NCBI RefSeq assembly: GCF_001557875.1
Contig: NZ_LNRF01000003.1
Span: 62,001 to 126,000 of the forward strand
DNA from: Vibrio splendidus
GTDB taxonomy: Bacteria > Pseudomonadota > Gammaproteobacteria > Enterobacterales > Vibrionaceae
DNA: 64,000 bases
Direction: 5' to 3'
Shown one piece after another: positions 26,933-36,790 of the stretch (position 1 is its first letter; the number at the start of each line of letters is the position of its first letter). The position numbers were made by a program, and so were the translations under genes. The notes under the pieces are model-generated. The model saw only the letters and a list, made by a program, of their open reading frames with translations. It had not been told where the DNA came from and searched no databases.

Positions 26933-28646
26933 TTTACTGCCTTACCTGAAACTCTATAAAAAGCATTGGTTTGGCCTGTCGCTAGGCATGCTATTGGCTT
27001 TCGCTACTCTGTCGGCTTCTATCGGCTTGTTAACGCTATCAGGCTGGTTCATTTCAGCTTCTGCGGTTGCTGGCCTTACGATTGCGCGTGAAACCTTCAA
27101 CTACATGCTACCGGGCGGTGGTGTACGTGGTTTGGCAATGAGCCGAACAGCGGGTCGTTGGGGTGAACGTGTTGTTAGCCACAATGCGACATTCAAACTA
27201 CTGACTGATCTGCGTATCTTCTTCTTCAAGAAGCTGGCTCCGCTGATCCCAGGTCGTATTTCAAACCTTCGTGATGCTGACCTTCTCAACCGTTTGGTTG
27301 CTGATGTCGATGCAATGGACCACGTTTACTTGCGCTTAGTAAGCCCAGTGACGGTTGGTGTGTTTGGTATCTTCTTCCTGACTCTGTTCTTGATGTGGTT
27401 TGATACTTCACTAGGCCTGATCTTAGGTTCTATCCTGCTTATCATGCTGTTGGTTTGGCCTGTCTTGTTCTACAAGCTGGGTAAACGTAACGGTGGTGAG
27501 CTTACTCAGAACAAAGCGGATCTTCGTGTAACTACGCTAGATTGGATTGAAGGCTACAGCGAGCTGACTCTGTTCGGTGCTGAAGAGCGTTACCGTAATG
27601 CGATTCTAGAAACGCAACGCAAGCTGATGGCGAATCAGTTTGTGAACGCTAACCTAACCGGTATGGCTTCAGCAGCGCTAATGCTGTTCAACGGTTTAAC
27701 GCTTGTTCTTATGCTTTGGCTTGCAGCTGATGGTGTGGGTGGTAATGCGCCAGACCCGTTCATCGCGCTAATGGCGTTCGCAACCATGGCAAGTTTTGAA
27801 CTGCTGATGCCAATCGCAGGTGCGTTCCAGCATTTAGGTCAAACTCTGTCTTCAGCACGTCGCTTGAACGAAGTGATTCTGTCAGAGCCTGAAGTTCAGT
27901 TTGCTGAAGAGAAGCTCGACATCAACAAACCGCTTGATATTACGTTCTCAAACGTGACGTTCAACTACCCTGATTCTGAGCGCAGTGTTCTGAACGCTGT
28001 CGACCTAACGATTCCTGCAACGAATAAGGTCGCAATTGTGGGTCAAACGGGTTCGGGTAAATCGACACTGATTCAGCTTCTGACTCGCTACTGGGACCCT
28101 AAAAAGGGTTACATCTCAATCGCAGGCATTGAACTGACTCAGTGGAATGAATCACAGCTTCGTGAATCAATCAGTGTAGTAAGCCAACGTGTCGACATTC
28201 TAAATGGAACTTTGCGTGACAACTTGTTGATTGCAAGACCAGAAGCGACCGATGATCACTTAGCGAATATCTTAAAAGACGTTGGCCTAGAAAAGGTGCT
28301 TGAGAATAATGCACTTGATAGCTGGTTAGGTGACGGTGGTCGTCAACTGTCCGGTGGTGAGAAGCGCCGTATTGGTATCGCACGTGCGATTCTTCATGAT
28401 GCCCCTATCCTGCTTCTCGATGAGCCAACAGAAGGCTTAGATAAGCAAACTGAACAGAGCATAATGGCACTGTTTGAGAAGCATTTTGAAGGCAAGACGG
28501 TTATCTTCATTACGCACCGTTTGATTGGTCTGGAATCGATGGATTCGATCGTTCTGATTGAACAAGGCGAGATTGTTGAACACGGCTCCCATGAGAAGCT
28601 GTTAAACGAAGAAGGACGCTACTTCCAACTTCGCCAGGCAATCTAG
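26925..28646 (+). CDS. cydC: Thiol reductant ABC exporter subunit CydC
   Basis: A 573-residue partner of CydD with the same layout: six membrane segments (TLSASIGLLTLSGWFISASA near the start) and an ABC domain with Walker A GQTGSGKSTL, signature LSGGEKRRIGIARA, Walker B ILLLDEPTEGLD and H-loop FITHRL. It exports reduced thiols across the inner membrane. The start overlaps the cydD stop by 8 bases, and a strong terminator follows the stop. Confidence 0.96.
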   Translation: MRDLLPYLKLYKKHWFGLSLGMLLAFATLSASIGLLTLSGWFISASAVAGLTIARETFNYMLPGGGVRGLAMSRTAGRWGERVVSHNATFKLLTDLRIFFFKKLAPLIPGRISNLRDADLLNRLVADVDAMDHVYLRLVSPVTVGVFGIFFLTLFLMWFDTSLGLILGSILLIMLLVWPVLFYKLGKRNGGELTQNKADLRVTTLDWIEGYSELTLFGAEERYRNAILETQRKLMANQFVNANLTGMASAALMLFNGLTLVLMLWLAADGVGGNAPDPFIALMAFATMASFELLMPIAGAFQHLGQTLSSARRLNEVILSEPEVQFAEEKLDINKPLDITFSNVTFNYPDSERSVLNAVDLTIPATNKVAIVGQTGSGKSTLIQLLTRYWDPKKGYISIAGIELTQWNESQLRESISVVSQRVDILNGTLRDNLLIARPEATDDHLANILKDVGLEKVLENNALDSWLGDGGRQLSGGEKRRIGIARAILHDAPILLLDEPTEGLDKQTEQSIMALFEKHFEGKTVIFITHRLIGLESMDSIVLIEQGEIVEHGSHEKLLNEEGRYFQLRQAI

Positions 28647-28676
28647 CTCCTTCATAAGTTATAAAACAACCATTCA

Positions 28677-28704
28677 AAGCCCGAGTCCATGCTCGGGCTT
28701 TTTT
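28677..28704 (+). terminator. Terminator of cydDC
   Basis: AAGCCCGAG, loop TCCATG, CTCGGGCTT, TTTT. Confidence 0.92.
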
Positions 28705-28871
28705 ATTGCCTGTGATTCGAGTATCGAGCAGCTGCCGAATGATAACCCTAGGGAATAACACCCCAACCATTTGTAAGTACAATCAATACACAACTTACAA
28801 TAGCTTACCAAGAGCAAACGCCATTTCTTGTAACATGCAGGCTTTATAGCTTGCAGATAACGTGGTCTCCT

Positions 28872-30278
28872 ATGGTACACAAACTCACTATTCCAACTCT
28901 TGTTTTTACAGCGATGCTTACCGCTTGTGGCGGAAGCAACGACGGTAATAACGCCAACGCATCAAAGAATGTCATCGACGCATCAAGCGCTAGCTCAGTG
29001 GTTAGCTTAGGAAGTAATTACTCACTGCAATTCAGCGTGAAGTCGATTGCTGCGGGTACAGACAAAAACGTGAACATTGATATTACTCAGTATGGTAATA
29101 ATCTAAAATCTAGCGGCAGCTTCGCGCAAGTTCACGGTATTCCTGAGCGCAATTACAAAACCCAAAACGATGCTGATATTACCTTTTCAGTAACGGCAAC
29201 AAACTCTGCAGGAAAAACGTTTAGCGTTGAAAACTTCGATATTTACTACGAAAACTTTAACTCAACAACGACACCTGAAATGCTTGCTATCGCAGAGGTC
29301 GAAAACAACATAAACAACGTCATTCGATGGAAAAAAGCGGATACCGTGACCATCAATAAGCAATTCATTATTGATAACAGCGGCATCAAATTTAATATCG
29401 ACCAAATGAGACCTATGAACCTTTATGTTCGTGTCGGTAACACTTTAAGTAATGGCATTCAATTTGTTCCATCCTTCGCTCAAAGCGCCTCAGAGACATT
29501 CTCACGAGTGCCTACAGCTGACTGTTCTGTTATCTCAAATACAACGGGTGAGCTGCTTACAAATGGCATCAAGCAACAAACTTGCGTTGAAGCTCACGGT
29601 TATAAGATCCCACTATTAATTGAAGACAAATCTGCAAACAATTCGGAAGCAAAGGTCGCTCATGTTAAGAACATCATGCAGTACTACCTTGATAGCTTCC
29701 CTTCTGAAGTGACTAAGGCACTTTACGACAGTAAAGTTGCGATGGCATTCCTATCAGATCAAAACTGGGATAAGAGAGTTGGTGACTTCTTAGAAGACAA
29801 TTACCGCTTCCAAGATCTTTTTGCTACCGAAACCACAGACACGACAACCGACGAGAACAAGCCTGACTTAGGGACTCAAAGAGACGCTGCGTTTGAAGAG
29901 ATCATTCACTTTGTTCACGATTACGGTGTGATGAACCTAGCGGTACAATCATCTTCGTCGAAATGGGGTGTGATGCAGAAGGAGTTAGATAAACTGAATG
30001 AGAAAGCGATTCTTGCAAGCTCTTACTTTCCGAACGGAAAAGACTCGACGATTGTCGAAGCTGATTTAGACGCAGAGTCATACGATCAAGAGTACCTAGC
30101 CTATTCTCTTTATGCCTACTACGACCTGAACTATCAGGGTTACAGCGCGCAAGAGTTAAGTTCAGCAACCTTCACAGAGCTACAAGCGAACGATCCTGCG
30201 ATGGTTAAATTTATGGAGCAGTACTTCCCGACTCGTGCGGCCCTTAAAGCTAAGTTTCCAGGTTACCCGAATAACTAG
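28872..30278 (+). CDS. Predicted lipoprotein of unknown function
   Basis: A 468-residue protein with a lipoprotein signal: MVHKLTIPTLVFTAMLTACG, cleavage before Cys19 in the lipobox LTAC, followed by a Gly/Ser/Asn linker. ATG at 28872 gives a proper signal peptide; a TTG at 28851 would only extend it. The first 190 residues look like a beta domain (FSVTATNSAGKTFSVENF). The second half is helical and holds FEEIIHFVHDYG, an E-x-x-H-x-x-H-like cluster, followed some 60 residues on by AYSLYAYYD. That could be a metal site but does not match a standard HExxH peptidase. It is probably anchored to the outer membrane. Family not recognised; monocistronic. Confidence 0.75.
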   Translation: MVHKLTIPTLVFTAMLTACGGSNDGNNANASKNVIDASSASSVVSLGSNYSLQFSVKSIAAGTDKNVNIDITQYGNNLKSSGSFAQVHGIPERNYKTQNDADITFSVTATNSAGKTFSVENFDIYYENFNSTTTPEMLAIAEVENNINNVIRWKKADTVTINKQFIIDNSGIKFNIDQMRPMNLYVRVGNTLSNGIQFVPSFAQSASETFSRVPTADCSVISNTTGELLTNGIKQQTCVEAHGYKIPLLIEDKSANNSEAKVAHVKNIMQYYLDSFPSEVTKALYDSKVAMAFLSDQNWDKRVGDFLEDNYRFQDLFATETTDTTTDENKPDLGTQRDAAFEEIIHFVHDYGVMNLAVQSSSSKWGVMQKELDKLNEKAILASSYFPNGKDSTIVEADLDAESYDQEYLAYSLYAYYDLNYQGYSAQELSSATFTELQANDPAMVKFMEQYFPTRAALKAKFPGYPNN

Positions 30279-30311
30279 TTTGGGTCACAACTCTAATTAG
30301 CATGCACAAAA

Positions 30312-30340
30312 AAGCCGAATGTGATATTCACATTCGGCTT
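30312..30340. terminator. Bidirectional terminator between the lipoprotein and chemoreceptor genes
   Basis: AAGCCGAATGTGA, loop TAT, TCACATTCGGCTT: a perfect 13-bp stem preceded by an A tract that serves the minus-strand gene. Confidence 0.92.
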
Positions 30341-30359
30341 TCAAATTATCAGTTAGCGC

Positions 30360-32243
30360 TTACAGCTTGAAGCGGCTGATTTCGCTTTCTAGCTCGTGAG
30401 ACAGCTCAGAAAGCTGCGCAGCTTGCTCTGCAGCTTGGTGTGCTTCGTCTGCTAGCTCGTTAGATACGTCACGGATTCCTTCAGTATTACGAGTAATCTC
30501 AGACGTTACTGACGCTTGCTCTTCTGCAGCAGAAGCAATCTGTGTTGCCATGTCGCTGATGCGTTCAACAGCAGCATGGATTTGCGTTAGGCTTGCAGCC
30601 GCTGAGTTCGCGTCATCAACACTGGTTTCAGCAAGAGTACGGCTATCGTTCATGATATTAACCGCTTTGCCTGTTGTACCTTGCAGCAACTCAATCGTTT
30701 GTTGAATTTCTTGCGTTGAACCGTGTGTACGTTGGCTTAGAACTCGAACTTCATCCGCAACTACTGCGAAACCACGACCTTGCTCACCGGCACGTGCAGC
30801 TTCAATAGCGGCATTAAGTGCAAGTAGGTTCGTTTGTTCTGCAATACCTTGAATGTTAGACAAGATAGCGTTGATGCTGTTGCCGTGCTCTTCAAGTTCT
30901 AGAATCACGTTGGTTGCGATTTGAACTTCTTGAGCAAGGTTTTGGATAGAACTTTGAGTCTGTGTTACTTGACCAGTACCGTGCTCACACGCGCCAACCG
31001 CTTCAGATGAGTTCTGTGCCGTGTGGTCTGCGTTACCTGCGATCTCTTGTGTTGCTGCAGCCATTTCGTTAACGGCTGTCGCTACCATGTTGATCTCGTC
31101 TTGTTGCATTTGGATACGAGCACTACGTTCTTCAGCTTGAGAAGCCGTTTGACGTGCTTGGTTGCCTAGCGCAGCAGATACTTCGCTTAGCTTGATCACC
31201 ATGGTGTGCATATTGCCCACAAAACGGTTGAAGTTTGTAGCAAGTTGACCAATCTCGTCGTCGCTCTTAGGCTCAAGACGTTGAGTAAGGTCGCCCTCAC
31301 CTGAAGCGATCTCTTCAAGTGCAGCAGAAACGCGGTTTAGGTCGCGGAATAGGAAGCTCACTAACCAAGAAACCAATACGATCACGATAAGCGTAATCAC
31401 AACAGCTGTCATGATTAGCTGAGTAAGCAGTGTTGAGTGGTTCGCTTCTTCAGTCGCTCGGTCCATTTGAACCGCGAAGATCCAGTTAGTGTTAGGCACC
31501 TTAGTGAAGTAAAGCAGCTTCTCAGCGCCACGCTCTTTAATAATCTCGATGCTACCAGTACGCACTGCGTTCTCGATGATAGGCATAGAGATGTCGTTTG
31601 AAAGCTGACCTACCGGCTTCAGGCTCAATGCTGAATCTGGGTGTGCTAAGAAGGTGCCGTCAGAGGCATCAATTAACATTGCGTAAGCGTTGTCACCAAC
31701 ATCAAGGCTGATTACATCGTTAACCAATTGGTCGATAAGTACGTCTGCACCAACAACACCAACAAGTTGGCCGTTGTGGCGAACAGGTTCTGCGATCGTT
31801 ACTAGAAGTGCTTTCGTGATTGCATCTTGGTAAGCCGTGGTAATGATTTGCTTACCTGCAGCGTTTGCTTCTTGGTACCAAGGACGTTGACGAGGATCGT
31901 AATCAGCACGATTACGTTCAGGGTGTGAACGGTACATTCCACCTTCTGGAGTACCTAAAAAGATATCGTCAAAGCCACCCGCTACACGAGCTTGCTTAAG
32001 GAAAGGAACAACATCACCCTCTCGTGAAAAGTCATTAAATGCTGATGCGATATCCGTGCGGATATCAATCCAGTTTTTAATACCTTCAGATGCTGCTTCA
32101 GATACGCTTTCAGCTCGTAGGTATACGCCATTACGAGTCTGTTCAAATAATTGGTTTGCTGATAACCAAGTCAACGCTGTAGCCATAACGACAACAGCAG
32201 ATAGGCTAGCACCTATCAACTTCTGCTTTAGTGTTAGTTTCAT
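30360..32243 (-). CDS. Methyl-accepting chemotaxis protein with dCache sensor
   Basis: A 627-residue chemoreceptor: membrane segment (about 10-29), periplasmic dCache domain (about 35-275), second membrane segment ([20 protein letters not shown]), HAMP domain, and cytoplasmic signalling domain with the conserved hairpin tip [20 protein letters not shown]. In the membrane-distal Cache module, RQRPWYQEA, then TTAYQDA, then VVGAD follow the R..WY...Y...D pattern described for amino-acid-binding dCache_1 domains, so an amino acid ligand is plausible. It signals to CheA/CheW. Monocistronic. Confidence 0.93.
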   Translation of the reverse strand: MKLTLKQKLIGASLSAVVVMATALTWLSANQLFEQTRNGVYLRAESVSEAASEGIKNWIDIRTDIASAFNDFSREGDVVPFLKQARVAGGFDDIFLGTPEGGMYRSHPERNRADYDPRQRPWYQEANAAGKQIITTAYQDAITKALLVTIAEPVRHNGQLVGVVGADVLIDQLVNDVISLDVGDNAYAMLIDASDGTFLAHPDSALSLKPVGQLSNDISMPIIENAVRTGSIEIIKERGAEKLLYFTKVPNTNWIFAVQMDRATEEANHSTLLTQLIMTAVVITLIVIVLVSWLVSFLFRDLNRVSAALEEIASGEGDLTQRLEPKSDDEIGQLATNFNRFVGNMHTMVIKLSEVSAALGNQARQTASQAEERSARIQMQQDEINMVATAVNEMAAATQEIAGNADHTAQNSSEAVGACEHGTGQVTQTQSSIQNLAQEVQIATNVILELEEHGNSINAILSNIQGIAEQTNLLALNAAIEAARAGEQGRGFAVVADEVRVLSQRTHGSTQEIQQTIELLQGTTGKAVNIMNDSRTLAETSVDDANSAAASLTQIHAAVERISDMATQIASAAEEQASVTSEITRNTEGIRDVSNELADEAHQAAEQAAQLSELSHELESEISRFKL

Positions 32244-32456
32244 GTCAAAGTTTCACGAGTGGTGGGAAATCCCGCGCATACTACCCAATATCAGTATTAA
32301 ATTCGAGCGATTTCACAATTTAATATCGGAATATAATTTTAAGCAAACCATAAGCTTACCTAATGTCAATTCCTTGGCTTGTCGCCAAATTTAAGGCGCT
32401 ATTTATTATGTGATTATTAGAAATAATGTCAGATTTAGTACGGTAAAAAAAACAAA

Positions 32457-32484
32457 AAGGCAGAAGAGTTTCCTCTTCTGCCTT
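32457..32484 (-). terminator. Terminator of the first BCCT gene
   Basis: AAGGCAGAAGAG, loop TTTC, CTCTTCTGCCTT. On the minus strand it is followed by a long T-rich tract. Confidence 0.9.
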
Positions 32485-32540
32485 CATATTATCTACCGCT
32501 CTACTGCGTATAAATTGCAGTAGATTTTAGCTTAGAAAGC

Positions 32541-34112
32541 CTAGCGTTTTTCTGTACGCATACCCATTAGCAAGCTCACACACATCAGTAATAGAATGAT
32601 GGTGAATGGCAATGCCGTCGAGATTGCACCCGCTTGTAGAGCTTGTACTGCTTCAGTACCACCAACCCACAATAGAGCGACAGCAATCGCACCTTCAAGG
32701 AACGCCCAGAACACACGTTGAGGCACAGGCGTATCAACTTTACCACCAGCAGTAATGCTGTCGATTACTAGGGAGCCTGAGTCAGACGATGTAATGAAGA
32801 AGACTAGAACCAATACAACCGCAATGATTGAAAGCAGAGTACCGAACGGCAGTGCATCAAACATTTGGAACATTGCTAATGATACATCCGTTAGGCCGTC
32901 TTGACCAAGAATACCAACGTTATTCACGATTTGGTCAATCGCCATGCCACCGAATACTGACATCCAGATGATAGTCACTGTGGTCGGTACAATCAGTACT
33001 GCTGTGATGAACTCACGAACGGTACGACCTTTAGAAACACGTGCGATAAACATACCTACGAATGGAGACCATGAGATCCACCAAGCCCAGTAGAATACAG
33101 TCCAACCGTGCATCCATGTTTCATCTTCACGACCGTGAGGGTTACTTAGCGGAATGATGTTTTCAATGTATGCCATCAATGTTGTTGGGATAGAACCTAA
33201 AGTCACCGCGTAGCCGATTAGAGCCACTAAGATCAGCAGTAGGAAAGCAACCAACATGTTGATGTTACTGATAACTTTAACGCCACCATCAATACCACGA
33301 AGTACGGAGACAACCGCCAATAAAGTCACCGCTGTAATCACAATAACTTGCAGCCCTAAGCCCGCTTCGATGCCGAATACATGCTGAATACCACTTGCCG
33401 CTTGTTGTGCACCAAGACCTAACGATGTCGCCAGACCAAATAGGGTTGCAAGTACAGCAAGAATATCAACAATGTGACCTGCCCAGCCCCAAGCTCTATC
33501 ACCTAAAATTGGGTAAAAGATAGAACGAATTGAAAGAGGCAACCCCTTGTTGTAAGAGAAAAACGCAAGTGACAGTGCTACTACGCCATAAATCGCCCAA
33601 GGGTGTAGACCCCAGTGATACATGGTTGCACCTAATGCCAGTTTTGCAGCTTCTGGTGTGTTTGGTTCAACACCTAACGGAGTTTCAAACCAACCCGTGA
33701 AGTAAGCAGCAGGCTCAGCCACACTCCAGAACATCAAACCGATACCCATACCTGCGGCAAACAGCATCGATAGCCAAGACATGAATGAGTAATCTGCCGT
33801 CGCATCAGCACCACCAAGGCGGATTTTGCCGTATGGAGAAACAATCAAGCCCAAGCAGAAAATTACGAAAATATTACCCGACCAGATGAAAAGCCAATCA
33901 AACGAATTGATAATCTGGCCTTTAACACCATCTAATGCAGCCTTTGCTGAAGCGGTATCTGTAATAAGAACACCGATCAGGAACAAAGCGATAAGTCCCG
34001 CACTGATACCAAATACTGGGTTATGAACATCAAAACCCCATTTTTGGACGTTATCTTGACCGACAGTGTAATCCGTACTGTCGATACTGTATTTATCTAT
34101 ACCTTTAGTCAT
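32541..34112 (-). CDS. BCCT-family betaine/choline/carnitine transporter (copy 1)
   Basis: A 523-residue carrier with 12 predicted membrane segments, of the betaine-choline-carnitine transporter family. These are secondary carriers that take up compatible solutes such as glycine betaine, usually with Na+. The family signature is clear (FYWAWWISWSPFVGMFIARV, then SKGRTVREF), as is FFITSSDSGSLVIDS. It has only a short N-terminal tail and no long C-terminal regulatory domain. The next gene upstream is a close paralogue. Each copy has its own terminator and about 270 bases of leader, so they are probably expressed separately. Substrate not determinable here. Confidence 0.92.
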   Translation of the reverse strand: MTKGIDKYSIDSTDYTVGQDNVQKWGFDVHNPVFGISAGLIALFLIGVLITDTASAKAALDGVKGQIINSFDWLFIWSGNIFVIFCLGLIVSPYGKIRLGGADATADYSFMSWLSMLFAAGMGIGLMFWSVAEPAAYFTGWFETPLGVEPNTPEAAKLALGATMYHWGLHPWAIYGVVALSLAFFSYNKGLPLSIRSIFYPILGDRAWGWAGHIVDILAVLATLFGLATSLGLGAQQAASGIQHVFGIEAGLGLQVIVITAVTLLAVVSVLRGIDGGVKVISNINMLVAFLLLILVALIGYAVTLGSIPTTLMAYIENIIPLSNPHGREDETWMHGWTVFYWAWWISWSPFVGMFIARVSKGRTVREFITAVLIVPTTVTIIWMSVFGGMAIDQIVNNVGILGQDGLTDVSLAMFQMFDALPFGTLLSIIAVVLVLVFFITSSDSGSLVIDSITAGGKVDTPVPQRVFWAFLEGAIAVALLWVGGTEAVQALQAGAISTALPFTIILLLMCVSLLMGMRTEKR

Positions 34113-34343
34113 TATCCCTCTCTACGGAATACTAATAGGGTCTATTGACCGCGTATTCCTTACTTACCTGCGACTTAATTACAAACTCGAACCTACGATC
34201 CAAGTAGTACAAGCTGTTGTCACAATAATTCAAATACTTGGATGTCTGAAGTTTAGCAGGTTAACTTGTTGTTTTCAGTAAACCAGAATCGGTTCGATGG
34301 AATTTCAAACAATATTCACGTAATTACTCAAGTTTATGACGAA

Positions 34344-34370
34344 AAAAAGGTCGACCCTGTCGACCTTTTT
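34344..34370 (-). terminator. Terminator of the second BCCT gene
   Basis: AAAAAGGTCGAC, loop CCT, GTCGACCTTTTT. Confidence 0.92.
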
Positions 34371-34383
34371 ATCAAAAGTACTT

Positions 34384-35982
34384 TTAACTCAAAGCATTTT
34401 GATGCTTAACCAATTGATTTTCAGTTCGTAAACCTAGCAATAAGCTTAGGCACATAAGCAATAATATGAAGGCAAATGGTAGCGCCATTGATACCGTTCC
34501 AGCTTGCAGTGCTTGAATTGATTCCGTACCACCAACCCACAGTAGAACCGCTGCAATCGCGCCGCCCATCAACGCCCAAAATACGCGTTGTGGAACAGGT
34601 GCATCCACTTTACCGCCAGAGGTAATGCTATCGATAACCAATGAGCCTGAATCAGACGAGGTGATAAAGAACACCATAATCAAACCAATCGATACCACTG
34701 AAAGCACAGAGCTCATTGGTAGTGCATCGTAAGTATGGAAAAGAGAAAGTGTAATATCTTGCAGACCATTCACACCAATCTCGCCCACCTTGTTCGCCAC
34801 TTGATCAATCGCGATACCACCGAAAATAGCCATCCAGATAATGATTACAGTCGTTGGAATGAACAATACAGCGACGATGAATTCACGAATCGTACGACCT
34901 TTAGAGATACGAGCGATGAACATGCCTACGAATGGTGACCAAGACATCCACCACGCCCAGTAGAATACCGTCCAACCTTGCATCCACGTTTCATCATCAC
35001 GACCATGAGGATTACTTAAAGGAATAAAGTTTTCAATGTAGCCCATTAGCGCAGTTGGGATTGCTTTAATACCCGCCATACCACCAGCGATGGTTACGAA
35101 GATAAGTAAGCCCAAAGCAACCAACATGTTGACGTTACTTAGTACTTTTACGCCACCGTTGATACCACGAACCACTGACATTGTTGCTAAGAAAGTAACC
35201 ACTGCGATAACAATCAGCTGCATGCCAATACCACCATCGGTACCGAACACATGGTTAATACCACTGGTTGCTTGTTGTGCACCTAAGCCCAATGAAGTTG
35301 CAAGGCCAAATAGCGTTGCAAGCACAGCGACGATATCAACGATATGACCAAACCAACCCCAAGTTCTATCACCCAAAATAGGATAGAAAATAGAGCGGAT
35401 TGATAGAGGTAAACCTTTATTGAAGGTGAAGAAGGCAAGCGCTAGCGCAACAACTGCGTAAATCGCCCAACCGTGAAGACCCCAGTTGTAGATGGTTGCA
35501 CCAAGAGCCAACTTCGCCGCTTCAGGAGAGTAAGCTTCAACACCTAATGGCGTTTCATACCAGCCAGTGAAGTAAGCCACTGGCTCAGCAACACCCCAGA
35601 ACATTAAGCCAATACCCATTCCTGCGGCGAATAACATCGACATCCAAGATAGGTTTGAGTGCTCTGCTTTGGCATCATTGCCACCAATACGTATCTTGCC
35701 ATACGGGGAGACAATGAGGGCAAAACAGAAAATAACGAAGATGTTTGCTGCCCACATGAAGAAACCATCGAAGTTACCGATGACTTTCCATTTGATTCCA
35801 TCAAGCGCCGCTTTTGCGGTGTCAGGGTCTGCGACTAGAAGTGCCAGAAGAAAGACAATGATCGCTCCTGCACTGATTCCAAATACTGGGTTATGAACAT
35901 CAAAACCCCATTTCTGAACGTTATCTTGTCCTACTGTATAATCGGTATTTTCAATACTATACCTATCTTTTACAGGCTCCAT
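34384..35982 (-). CDS. BCCT-family betaine/choline/carnitine transporter (copy 2)
   Basis: A 532-residue paralogue of the neighbouring carrier, with near-identical N terminus (TDYTVGQDNVQKWGFDVHNP) and signature (FYWAWWMSWSPFVGMFIARI). It arose by tandem duplication. The differences cluster in loops and in the extra C-terminal tail (TENQLVKHQNALS), so the two may differ in substrate range or regulation. Inner membrane, 12 segments, uptake of quaternary-ammonium osmolytes by family. The ribosome-binding site and start agree with copy 1. Confidence 0.92.
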   Translation of the reverse strand: MEPVKDRYSIENTDYTVGQDNVQKWGFDVHNPVFGISAGAIIVFLLALLVADPDTAKAALDGIKWKVIGNFDGFFMWAANIFVIFCFALIVSPYGKIRIGGNDAKAEHSNLSWMSMLFAAGMGIGLMFWGVAEPVAYFTGWYETPLGVEAYSPEAAKLALGATIYNWGLHGWAIYAVVALALAFFTFNKGLPLSIRSIFYPILGDRTWGWFGHIVDIVAVLATLFGLATSLGLGAQQATSGINHVFGTDGGIGMQLIVIAVVTFLATMSVVRGINGGVKVLSNVNMLVALGLLIFVTIAGGMAGIKAIPTALMGYIENFIPLSNPHGRDDETWMQGWTVFYWAWWMSWSPFVGMFIARISKGRTIREFIVAVLFIPTTVIIIWMAIFGGIAIDQVANKVGEIGVNGLQDITLSLFHTYDALPMSSVLSVVSIGLIMVFFITSSDSGSLVIDSITSGGKVDAPVPQRVFWALMGGAIAAVLLWVGGTESIQALQAGTVSMALPFAFILLLMCLSLLLGLRTENQLVKHQNALS

Positions 35983-36076
35983 GCTTCCTCTCTAATTTGC
36001 AGCGCACAGTTTGCAACATTGCATTCGGCACTTAAATTTCGAAAAGAAGAATATCAACCTGTCGCAAAAATACTAA

Positions 36077-36099
36077 AAAAACCTCCATAAAGGAGGCCT
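36077..36099 (-). terminator. Terminator of the two-component operon
   Basis: On the minus strand: GCCTCC, TTTAT, GGAGGT and a T tract. Confidence 0.8.
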
Positions 36100-36133
36100 A
36101 AATTACACATTTAGTAATTAAATTACACATTTA
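36099..36133. repeat. 15-bp direct repeat
   Basis: TAAATTACACATTTA occurs at 36099-36113 and 36119-36133, beside the response-regulator stop codon. Confidence 0.8.
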
Positions 36134-36151
36134 ATGTAATTTAGCGTAGGA

Positions 36152-36790
36152 TCAGTCGACAAGCCCGGAGCTGACCGCGTACTTAGCAAGCTCTGCTGTA
36201 GAATGAATATCCAGCTTGTGCTTAATATTTTGCCTATGGGTTTCGACCGTTCGATAGCTGATATTCAGTGCCTTTGCGACCTCTTTACTGCTCTCCCCTT
36301 TTGCGACTAATTTCAGCACAGCCTCTTCACGTCTGCTCAATGGATTTTTGACCGATGGCGTAGGAGTAATCGGCTGAGTAAACAAATTCTGCGTGACTTT
36401 TTCACAGAAATAAGTCGAGCCTTGATTGACGGTTTTGATTGCCTGCACCATTTTTTCAGCCGAAATCTCTTTCAACATATAGCCGACCGCACCCGACTGC
36501 CTCACCTTCATGATGTATTCACGGTTGTTATGCATAGTCAGCATCAGCACCTTGGCTTCCGGGTCTTCTTCTTTAATCAGGTGGGTCGCATCAATACCAT
36601 TCATGATAGGCATGCTAATATCCATCAACACCACATTAGGGCGCAGCGTTTTCACTATCTCAACCGCTTCTAATCCATTACTGGCTGTGCCTATCACACT
36701 AATATCAGGCTCGAGTTCTAATCTCGCCATAAAGCCATCCAGTACGACTTGGTGATCGTCAGCAATCACAACTCGAATAACTTCACTCAT
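36152..36790 (-). CDS. NarL/FixJ-family response regulator
   Basis: A 212-residue two-component regulator. The receiver domain has acidic pocket D11/D12, phospho-acceptor D57 in VVLMDISMP, and conserved Thr/Lys in MLTM and MLKE. The C-terminal LuxR-type helix-turn-helix reads LSRREEAVLKLVAKGESSKE, then VAKALNISYRTVETHRQNI. The start overlaps the kinase stop by 8 bases. The next genes on the same strand upstream encode a TRAP transporter, which is the likely target. A TACGTAG/CTACGTA palindrome ahead of dctP is a candidate binding site. Confidence 0.93.
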   Translation of the reverse strand: MSEVIRVVIADDHQVVLDGFMARLELEPDISVIGTASNGLEAVEIVKTLRPNVVLMDISMPIMNGIDATHLIKEEDPEAKVLMLTMHNNREYIMKVRQSGAVGYMLKEISAEKMVQAIKTVNQGSTYFCEKVTQNLFTQPITPTPSVKNPLSRREEAVLKLVAKGESSKEVAKALNISYRTVETHRQNIKHKLDIHSTAELAKYAVSSGLVD

